Assembly (NCBI GenBank): GCA_007922305.1
Contig: ML677348.1
Coordinates: 14,532,616-14,596,615, forward strand
DNA from: Dermatemys mawii
Taxonomy: Eukaryota; Chordata; Testudines; Dermatemydidae
Direction: 5' to 3'
Length of the DNA stretch: 64,000 bases
Shown here piece after piece: positions 55,807-64,000 of the stretch (its first letter is position 1; each line of letters opens with the position of its first letter). Below the pieces are notes generated by a model, which saw nothing but the letters and a program-made list of their open reading frames with translations, did not search any database and was not told where the DNA came from. The position numbers were made by a program, and so were the translations under genes.

Positions 55807-58633
55807 GATACCAGGATTGCAGGGTCTCTTGTGGGCCTGCCAGGAAGTCAGACAGGGCCGCAGTGTTGCCAGCACCACATAGCAGGAAGTCGTCAGAGAA
55901 ACCATGAAAAATTGCTAGATGTCACTATTTAAGCATTCAAAAGGCATCAAAAAGGTCACTAAACAAAATTTCTACAATGAGACGACACTCCCAGGTGCTG
56001 AACAAGAAAGCAGCAGCAATGCTATTCGGTTGGATAATCTTGGCAGCTGAGTTTATTTTATTATTATTGCTGTGTCTCAGATGGTAGGCGGCTGGCAAGT
56101 GATTTCTGGCTGCCCTGGTTACATGAGAAGATTTCAGGCAAGATAAAAGTGGGCTGAGGTGGGGGATCTGGTACAAGAAATCAAAAGCTACTTTGTAAGG
56201 TCACCATTTCCATGGCACCACATTGCCCAGCCTTTTGCTGTCTTCCTCTCCTTCTTTTCTTCTAGTTATTGTATTTCCTTTTTCTCTCTCCCTCCTCCCC
56301 CCCACCCCGCTTAACTTTCTTATTTTAATTCCCCCTTCTCTTATGTACAGGGTTTATTCCCTTTCTCCTGTTTCCCCCTGAATGAATCTCACACATAAGC
56401 AAAGGTCCCTTTGCATCTCACTCCTCTGGATGTTTGCTACCAGGCTAGCTGGCGGGGGAGTGGTCTAGAAATGCACAGATTCCTGTTCCATTTCCTCCAC
56501 CCCCACGCACACCTCCTTCTTCCCCAAACAGACATAAGGCACCCACAGGCCAATGGAGAGAATCAAAATGAATTTCAGAGAATTCATAGCCCATGATTAC
56601 AGCAAAGCCTCTAGCAAGCCCAAGCAGGATTTAAGAGGATTGGGGGGAGGGTGACCGTATGATGTGGTTTGATCTATGGCTGAATAGACCAAACTGCATT
56701 TCTGGGGGAGGCAGGTTTGCTTTGCTCGGGACAGCTCATATCCACAGGGGATGAGGGAATATGGGCAGTGCCCCCAGGGAGCAGAGCCCTGAAGGGAGGG
56801 ATGTTGGGGCAGCCAACTGCCAGGTTAAGAAACAGGGGGTACCTCAGCCCTGCCCCATGTAACTTGCATAGCCAAAAAAAACCTTGCCAGCTGAGACACA
56901 CCAATAGAGCCGGATAATGAAATAACAGAAGCCTATGCAGGCTTTGAGTTTATTTAAATCAAAATGAATGAAAATTTTTCCTTGCAAAATGAGAAAATTC
57001 CAAACTTACAGTTTGGCAAATGGGAGTTACTGATGCAGACGATCAGGCCTCTTACAGAGTTTTCAGAACAACATTCAGTGATCTGTGCAGAATATATTTA
57101 TGTGATTGGTTAGGTATTTGGTATTTACTTATTGTGATACCAGGTCACAGAAAAAGCTATATAGCAAGCCATAAACTTGACTTGAGTATCTGGCAACAAA
57201 ACGTCACACCATCTGTCTATGGAACTTAAATCCATATCAAATACTAAACTGTTCTGCTAGTGGAGTTTTCTAAATGTGTACATCACTTGTTTCAATACCA
57301 CTATGGTCTAATATATTTACTTGATCTATATTAAAGTTTTAACACATACATGTATGTACAGGTCTTTAGTCTCCTTTCACACACCCCAATGTAAATCAAC
57401 AGTAACTCAAAGACCATGGAGTTACACGGTCATAAAGCCAATTCAAGTAAGAAGAGAATCAGTCCCATGGAACATAGAATGAAACCCCGCCACAGTTACA
57501 AAAACTGTACTTAGGCTTGGCAGACTTTTTTTTTTTTTTATAAAAAAAAGTTTCAACAGATAATATGGATGTTTATTTTTAAGCATTTTTCCGCCAATTT
57601 TTGTCCATCTAAATTTTCACAGTTGTAGGAAAGTATGGAGAGATCAGACAACTATTTAGTAGGCACTGAGATTCAAAAAGTTAAAACTTTATAACCATTA
57701 ATACCACAAATTGTCACCACATTTCAAAACATACAGTGTAACTATCCTTCAATCAACCTAAGACATTCTCAGGCAGAAATTTTCTTATTTGCCTATCAAT
57801 GAAAATATTTTTCAGTGGTCTGCATGTGTATGGTGAAACTGATGTTTACCCACATTTATGAATAAATACCTAATTCTTCCAAGCTGACATACAGTAAAGT
57901 ACATCCTCAAAAACTCCCAGCCCTTTTAATTCCCAGAAACCAAACATCAATTGTAATATAACACAGTGTACAATTCAAGAATATTCTGGGTAGCAAATTG
58001 GCTTGTGTAATATCTTGCTTAGCTTCAGAATTCTTACATCCAGAACTGAAATAACCAACCTTGAAAATGGAGTGGCTTAGAGGTACAAAGCAGATATAAA
58101 GCCATAGATGCTTCAGGTTAGAAAGAATAAATCTTTATTGCATTGAGTTTCAAAATACATGCAAGTATGCTCACATATTTCAACACATGGTGAAATTAAA
58201 ACACCACATTTACAGACTGGGAAACAGAAGACATCTAGACATGAGTAAATGTTAATATATCTCACAGAAACAGATAGAAGGAGGCAATCTGGGGTTTCAG
58301 TCACCAGTCCCAAGTAATTCCATGATGAGTTGCACAGGCAAAGCCTCTTAGCATCTGGTTGCATCATACTTTGGTTCATCACACGGTCATGGTTAGGGAT
58401 GGGCCATGAGTCTTAGTTTACTTGGTCTTAAGCAAGGAGATGCTTTGTAATTTCTTAATCTTTGCTTTTAAAGGCTGATGCAGTTTCTCCAGTAGAAATA
58501 AGAATCTGAATGTATTAAGAGTCTGTATGGGGCGTTTGGAGGAAATATAAGTACTCTCTGCTCCTCAATGTACTTTCTGAATTATTCATTTTTATTACAG
58601 TAGCATCTGGAGGCTGCAGTCAAGATTGGGGGA
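55807..58633. other. No gene seen; one pyrimidine tract
   Basis: 56225-56390 is a strongly pyrimidine-rich tract. Its TTCTTTTCTTCTAG would serve as a splice acceptor, but no open exon with a donor follows. A T run lies at about 57526-57539. The rest is AT-rich and unremarkable. Confidence 0.4.
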
Positions 58634-58862
58634 GGCACTCTGCTAGGCATGTTACATACATGTAAGAGCAGGAATCATTCCTCTAACCAACTGAAACAGA
58701 CAAAAAATGGGAGGAAAGTAGCATCATCCCCATTTCACGGATGGGGAATTTAGACAAAGATTAAATGAGCTTCCCAGGGTCACAGAAGGACCAGAGCCAG
58801 AACCTGAACCCACATATTCCAAGTCCCAGTCTAGTTCTTTAAAACAGCTAAGTTATCCCTCC
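58634..58862 (-). mobile_element. MIR-type SINE
   Basis: CATCCCCATTTCACGGATGG, GGAATTTAGACAAAGATTAA, ATGAGCTTCCCAGGGTCACA and AGCCAGAACCTGAACCCACA are the reverse complement of the MIR core and tRNA-like head in the right order; CAAGTCCCAGTCTAGTTCTT closes the head. Confidence 0.85.
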
Positions 58863-58942
58863 TAGATGTTTGTACTCATGTTTCAATGAGCTACATAAAA
58901 AAGGTACATATCTATTTGCAAACTTTATTTTTGGAGCTCACA

Positions 58943-59005
58943 GGTGAATCCTGGCCTCCTTGAAAGGAGATTTGCCATAGATTTCAGTGGGCCCAAGAAT
59001 TCACC
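58943..59005. mobile_element. Short palindromic MITE relic
   Basis: GGTGAATCCTGGCC at 58943-58956 is matched in inverted sense by GGGCCCAAGAATTCACC at 58989-59005, with TTTCAGTGGG near the centre. Typical of the 'aaatcctggccccattgaagtcaatgg' palindromes of turtles. Confidence 0.55.
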
Positions 59006-59974
59006 CTGGAAGTCGGATTACAAATTTCTCTAATCTGCACTGACCACATTTTTGCTCACACACTGGCTTCCTTTGTCATTAGTTCCATAAATATAAAGTG
59101 AAAAACTGCAGCACTGACATTTTAATTAGACCCAAAATGAAAAGCAAGTGCCCAGGAGAGATCCATCAGTATTTTTAGAGATAAAGCAACTCAAATGGTG
59201 TGTTATCAGTTGGAGTGTGAAGCAAAATTAAAACTGCCATTTTGCTGTGACCATATATTCCAATAAACATCATTTGAGGTGGAAATATGATGTCTTCAGC
59301 TGTACCATAACCCCTGCAGGGAGGGGCATGAATCCCAAAATTCAAATTGAGAACTTGCCACATTCACCTACCTTCAATTCTGTTGTTGGATCCTTCTCTT
59401 GGGCTCTTTGCCCAGTAGTTGAGGAGAGCACAGTAGGGCTGCTCAGCCTCTCACCTCTCTCCCCTGTATGGTGTGTAAAATGTGCCTCGCAGTAGATATC
59501 TTCTTTCCCATTAGAGAGAGAGGGTAGCGTGCCTCACCTCTTCAAGCGCATTCTCTTTCTCCCCATAATGGGGGCAATAATAATTTGAATAATAATTGCA
59601 TGGGAAAAAGGAGCAGAGGAGCAAAGGAGCCCCGTGGGACAAGGCCAACTGCTTGAGGAGGTGAAAACTTGTCGAGAGTTAAATTTCTAATCTGAGAGAA
59701 CGTAGGGGGAGGAAGAGGAAGGGAGGAATACATTTCGTTTAGTTACACTAATGTAAACACTCTCTTCCAGTCTCATGCTCTCAAATTAAATTGTTCTGAC
59801 ACATCAGTCTACTCCATTCCCAAATTCCACATAAGCTTAAACCTTTGTATTCTGTACACTGCAAAGTGTTTTGGTTTTTGCCCCATCACTGAATAGTGTG
59901 TTTGTATATAACTTGGATGGACAGCAGGCACTTAAAGTACCTTGAGAGAGTAGCATCCCCCCAAGGGGCAGCAG
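59006..59974. other. No gene seen
   Basis: Unique-looking sequence, partly purine-rich near 59.68-59.73 kb. No exon recognised. Confidence 0.4.
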
Positions 59975-60230
59975 TTCTGCTAACTCTCACAATTTTACCA
60001 TAAATCTCAGTATTTGATGCTCTTCTTGAAGCTCCAGCTCCTGGATTCATGCAGTTTTTAAATAAGTGTCTAACCCTCAAGACTGTGGAGAAAAATTTGA
60101 AAACATGAACTCAACAGGCTCAAAAAACAGGAGGCAAGTAACAAGAACCCAAAACGCATTTTTATAAAATGATTTTTAATCCAACCTCATAATTTTTTGG
60201 GACTGGACTCCTGATTTAGAATGTTTGGTG
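59975..60230 (+). repeat. 'gttgccaactctca' interspersed repeat, copy 2
   Basis: Begins CTGCTAACTCTCACAATTTT and includes TCTTCTTGAAGCTCCAGCTC, AGACTGTGGAGAAAAATTTG, AAAACAGGAGGCAAGTAACA and CTCATAATTTTTTGGGACTG. It shares block order with 30283-30540 and is the more complete copy, keeping the central part lost there. Confidence 0.7.
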
Positions 60231-60689
60231 ATGGAGATACTGGCACAACATTATTTCGCTAGACACTGAGAAGGGTAGCATATGTAATAAGATTCTGACC
60301 CAGGTGTAAAATCCAAGCAAGTAATACATTGTGCAACAAAACAGTCATATTAACTAAATAAAATAATTCTTTTGATTACTGGTATGAAATAAGGTAGAAG
60401 CTGGTTTAAGATCTGATGTTAAATTTCCAAGTTACTAGTGAAACAAATACTATGGCTAATGGCAGCAAGACACAAACTACCAGTTACAACTTGCAGGTTA
60501 CTATATACCTGACAAACAGGGATTCATGCCAGGGGAAGTCTCAGAACATAAGACAACCATTAACAAAACTGTTGGAATTTATGATGTGAAAGCAATTGGC
60601 TCAGGATACCAATTAACTGGTCAGAAAATAAAGTCTGGATGTATTTCTAGAAGATATACTCCAGCTCAAATAGAAATTTTAGCTACCTA
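60231..60689. other. No gene seen
   Basis: AT-rich, nothing recognised. Confidence 0.4.
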
Positions 60690-61013
60690 GATTCCAAGGC
60701 CAGAAGAGACCACTCTGATCATCTAGTCTGACCTCCTGTATGCCGTATGCCCTAATATAATTCCCAGAGCAGATCTTTCCCAAAAAACACATCCAAACTC
60801 GGTTTTAAAATAGTCAGTAATGGAGAATCCACCACAAACCTTGGTAAATTGTTCCAATGATCAATTACCTTACTGTTAAAAATTTATACTTCATTTCCAG
60901 TCTGAATTGATCCAGCTTCAAATTCTAGCGCTTAGATAGTGTTATTCCTTTCTCTGCTACATTGAAAAGCCCATTATCAAATATCTGTTCCCCATGTAGG
61001 TACTTACAGACTT
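60690..61013 (-). mobile_element. CR1 LINE 3' end
   Basis: Starts GATTCCAAGGCCAGAAGAGA, continues with CACTCTGATCATCTAGTCTG, GGAGAATCCACCACAAACCT and AATTGTTCCAATGATCAATT, and ends TCCCCATGTAGGTACTTACA. This is the antisense CR1 3' end, same subfamily as 20613-21019 and 63186-64000. Confidence 0.88.
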
Positions 61014-61289
61014 TTCTTCATACTTATTTATTGCTTACCAGAGGTCACCCCCTAACTCTAACATCAGGCTCTGGTAGCTACCAGTCTTTCAAACCCCTTA
61101 TCTGGGTTTGCTCTCCTGATTACTGGTTCAATCCAGGTTTCAGAACAAGAACCAGAGCCCCCTTGTTCAGCCGTTTCTTTATACAGTTTGAGCCTTCATC
61201 TTGCAACAGGTGATCACAAGGAGGGCAATGTTACAAGAGGGCAATGGCCCCTCCTCAGCCTATTGTTACCAAAAGTTATTCTGTTAGCT

Positions 61290-61640
61290 CAAGGGGCAGA
61301 GTGTACGAAACCATGATGTAGACTGTCAGGCCAGGTGACTTCAGAGCTGGGATCAGGAGTCCAGAGTGGAGCTGGAGCAAAGCCTGAACAATAGCAAGGC
61401 TGGAACAGAACTAGGAACAGAGCTTGAGCAAGAGCAAAGCTTGAGCAGGCAAAGACTTGAGGAGTCTGTTGCCCCATCAGGCAGAAGACAGTTCCAAGCC
61501 TTGGAGTACCATTGAGCAGACTGAGTGTTGTTCTTTCTGTAAGGCCCTGAGAGTCACCATTTGCTGGCTTGTGGGCTGGCTAGAGTCTAGTGCAGGAATG
61601 ACATCACCTTACATGTATGTAAAGGTCCCAACCCTGCTGA
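61290..61640 (+). repeat. 'gagctggagcaaag' repeat with short internal units
   Basis: Starts AAGGGGCAGAGTGTACGAAA, then at 61360-61455 carries degenerate units of the form GGAGCAAAGC / GGAACAGAGC / TGAGCAAGAGC, and closes with AGTGCAGGAATGACATCACC. It resembles a dispersed turtle repeat with variable numbers of GGAACAGAGCTGG-like units. Confidence 0.5.
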
Positions 61641-61759
61641 TAAATGTTGTGATAACGGAGCCTATAAATTTACTCAAATTGTAAAAAGTATATGAAAGTT
61701 CATAAAATGTTACAATAACCTGTAACAAATGCTAATAAAAAGGTAGACTCACCTTATTT

Positions 61760-62345
61760 TTGGTAATTAATGTTATAAACAGGTGCAAGAGAATCAGAGA
61801 CTAAATTAGTCCAAGCAAAAAAGACCACACTGATATAATGCATGGACTCTGTTGAAATCATGCTTGGTAGAAACAGAATGTATGGAACCAATGAACCAAA
61901 ATTGGTGTGTTGGATATTAGACTTAACTGGTAGACAAAATAACAAGGAAATGGACTATTCCACCCATCGTTCCCTTTGTGGGTCCTTAAAGAAAGCGACT
62001 TTGGGGGACAAGAGGAAGAACAGATGGAGATTATTGAAGCGAGGTTCACCATCATGGCTGCCACCTCACCATCTCCTGGGATGCTATGCCTTAGTCATCT
62101 TAATCCTGAGCAACATCCTAACCAGACCAGGCCAGAGAAAGAAACCCAGGTAACACCACCACCTCTACTGGCTGCAGCTGAATCACAATCACCACCTAGG
62201 ATGAAACTGGATCAAACTTTAGCAACAGCAGCAGCTACAGCCCATCTCAATTAACTTCCTCTCTTTTACCCACAAGGACTGTTACCACCATCTTTGAGGT
62301 CATCTAAGAGACTGTCAAATAAGGTTGATTTCCCATTCAAAACTC
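61760..62345 (+). repeat. Dispersed turtle repeat, class uncertain
   Basis: CAAAATTGGTGTGTTGGATA, ATTCCACCCATCGTTCCCTT, ATGGCTGCCACCTCACCATC, TCTCCTGGGATGCTATGCC and GAGACTGTCAAATAAGGTTG are phrases I recall, in this order, from an abundant turtle repeat, perhaps an LTR: the AAATAA near 62320 would suit a polyadenylation signal. The two overlapping frames of 103 and 92 codons (61842-62153, 61976-62254) lie within it and have no domain. Confidence 0.45.
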
Positions 62346-63185
62346 TCTGCTCTTAAAAGCAAGAAGAGATGTTTTTAAAATGAAAGCCTTATTTAATACT
62401 TCACATTTCAAATGTTTTAACTGTTTTTCCTTCTTTTCCATATCTTAAATAAAAGGCAAAAGGACATTTAATGATATGTTTGCCCTGGTGCAAAGCAGGC
62501 AGAGGTCTCTACATACCAAACCCCAGACTTTATTTAACATTATTTAATATTAAATGTGACTGGGTTATGTTAACACTTCTGGTCCACATAGTCCACCTAA
62601 ATTAATACAACAGGATGCATGTGTGTCTTATGACTCTGGCTAGCTTGTGCTTATACACAAGCACCCTTAATTCTGACATTTCCTAACTACCAAATGCTTG
62701 ATTTTTGCAACCTTAATAATGTTCTTTTCACTGTGGTGTGACAGTACGTGTCAGAGATTGACTATGATACCTCATGAAAACATGGTAAATGTTGTTCTAA
62801 GTGTACTGGCAAGAAGAGTCACAAGAAATCCTCAGCTGCCTCTAATACATATAAATTCAATGAGCCAAATACATTCCAAATACAATTCACTGAAGTCAAC
62901 GGAATAACATCAAAGAAGAATTTAGTCTATTTTCAACATTGCAAGATCTAGTAAGCCCAATACAAGCAGAGAAAAGTCTGTATAGTTTATCCCTTTCAAG
63001 GTCAATAGGCAGATAAACAGATTTCTCCTTCCTCCTCTGTTCCCCAGTGCCAATCTTAATCCTCTCAGGGAGCTAGCATCCTGACTTCCTAAGAATTATC
63101 ACTTTCAGCCAAAGCAAGTGGGCCTGCCTGGGTCAACCAAGCTTTAAAGAACCTACCATATGGTTATTTTGTTTATCTCTTGCCA
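62346..63185. other. No gene seen
   Basis: AT-rich, nothing recognised. Confidence 0.4.
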
Positions 63186-64000
63186 TCCTATGATCATCTC
63201 ATCTGATCTCCTATAGAGCACAGGCCATAGAACTTCTCCAAAATAATTCCTAGAGAATATATTTTAGAAAAACATCCAATCTTGATTTAATAATGGTCAC
63301 TAATAGTGAATCCACCATGACACTTGGTAAATTGTTCCAATGGTTCATTATTCTTCCATTAAAAATGTATGCCTTATTTCCAATCTGAATTTGTCTAGTT
63401 TCAGCCACTGGATTGTGTCAGACCCTTATTGGTTAGATCAAGGATTCCAACTTCATTGCACTGCGACCTCCTTCTGATAAAAATTACTTCACAACTCCAA
63501 GAGAGGAGACTGAAGTCTCAGCTCACCTGAGCGCCACCACCCTAGGAAGGGGCCAAAGCCCTCGCCCAGCTGCCATGGGCAAGGGGGCCAAAGCCGAAGG
63601 CCAACGGCTTCAGCTCCGGGTACGGACCCCAACCCATAGTTTGAGAACTGCTGGGTTAGATTGAAGAGCCCTTTATTCTCCATGTAGGTACTTATAGACT
63701 AAACAAATGACCCCTTAACCTTGTCTTTGTCAACTAAATAGATTAAGCTCCTTGAGGCTATTTTTTAATCCTTTAATCATTTTTGTGGCTCTTCTCTGTA
63801 CCCTCTCCAATTTATCAGCATTCTTCTTGAATTGTGGCACCAGACACAGCGTTCCAGAAGCAGCCACACCAGTGCCAAATACAGAGGTAAAATAATTTCT
63901 CCACTCTTACTCAAGATTGCTCTGTTTATGCATTCCAAAATTGCATTAGCTTTTTTGGCCACAGCATCATACTGGGAGCACATGTCCAGCTGACTATCAA
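63186..64000 (-). mobile_element. CR1 LINE 3' portion, interrupted by a MITE, runs off the window
   Basis: The antisense CR1 3' end: CACAGGCCATAGAACTTCTC, GAAAAACATCCAATCTTGAT, AATTGTTCCAATGGTTCATT. After the MITE it resumes with TTGAAGAGCCCTTTATTCTC, CTCTTCTCTGTACCCTCTCC, CACACCAGTGCCAAATACAG and TTTTTTGGCCACAGCATCAT, that is, into the end of ORF2. It is the longest CR1 piece here and continues past the right edge. Confidence 0.92.
63439..63653. mobile_element. hAT MITE inside CR1, perfect 8-bp target duplication
   Basis: 215 bp, starting CAAGGATTCCAACTTCATTG and ending GTTTGAGAACTGCTG. The flanks GGTTAGAT at 63431-63438 and 63654-63661 are identical, and the CR1 sequence is continuous across them (TTGGTTAGAT joined to TGAAGAGCC). 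The interior is GC-rich. The right end matches in inverted sense the CAGCAGTTCTCAAAC start of the MITE at 49802; the left end has drifted. Confidence 0.93.

Noticed and set aside
56225..56400. Pyrimidine tract with TTCTTCTAG as a splice acceptor
   Set aside because: No open exon with a downstream donor follows; the tract is low-complexity.
1..64000. A multi-gene biological system such as a defence or biosynthetic cluster
   Set aside because: There are no intact neighbouring genes. Everything recognisable is a mobile element relic in vertebrate non-coding DNA.

Overview
This window looks like non-coding DNA (intergenic or a large intron) from a sauropsid genome, most probably a turtle; a crocodilian is the main alternative. 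The basis is the repeat fauna, recognised from memory and not by search: CR1 LINE copies with a turtle-like 3' end, an RTE-type LINE fragment, a Penelope-like element, decayed MIR and L2 copies, several hAT MITE families, a PIF/Harbinger transposase remnant and solo LTRs. I found no intact protein-coding gene, no tRNA, rRNA or known ncRNA gene, and nothing prokaryotic. Nearly all open frames are short and carry no recognisable domain; those that do are broken transposon proteins. Two short exon-like stretches are listed at low confidence.

Layout. 0-13 kb: CR1 3' end (minus), two copies of one ~310 bp hAT MITE (3.2 and 9.3 kb), L2 3' ends (4.4 and 5.9 kb), RTE LINE pieces lying head-to-head (6.9-7.5 kb), a deleted hAT transposon with a perfect 8-bp target duplication and a transposase C-terminus remnant (9.7-10.5 kb), and a ~1.2 kb LTR (12.5-13.7 kb). 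13-28 kb: hAT fragment plus probable LTR (16.4-17.6 kb), CR1 (minus) beside a long-TIR element that holds a nested MITE (20.6-21.6 kb), a CR1 endonuclease fragment (23.4-24.5 kb), a broken Harbinger transposase (25.6-27.2 kb), and a 33-bp perfect inverted repeat (27.75-27.89 kb). 28-42 kb: a tRNA-like SINE, an exon-like stretch at 30.0 kb, a CpG-rich hairpin MITE (32.4-32.7 kb), a Penelope-like element with reverse transcriptase and GIY-YIG remnants (33.0-34.4 kb), a CR1 3' portion (39.3-40.1 kb), a solo LTR with a perfect 5-bp duplication (40.35-41.16 kb) and a hAT MITE with a perfect 8-bp duplication (41.3-41.7 kb). 42-64 kb: MIR and L2 relics, more hAT MITEs including one inside another hAT (49.5-50.1 kb), a second LTR promoter with three CCAAT boxes (52.0-52.2 kb), a palindromic MITE (55.6-55.8 kb), and a terminal CR1 (minus) interrupted by a MITE with a perfect 8-bp duplication (63.2-64.0 kb).

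No genes here work together as a system. What the window offers is a datable stack of insertions: several junctions show which element landed in which, and target duplications fix the boundaries of eleven elements to the base.
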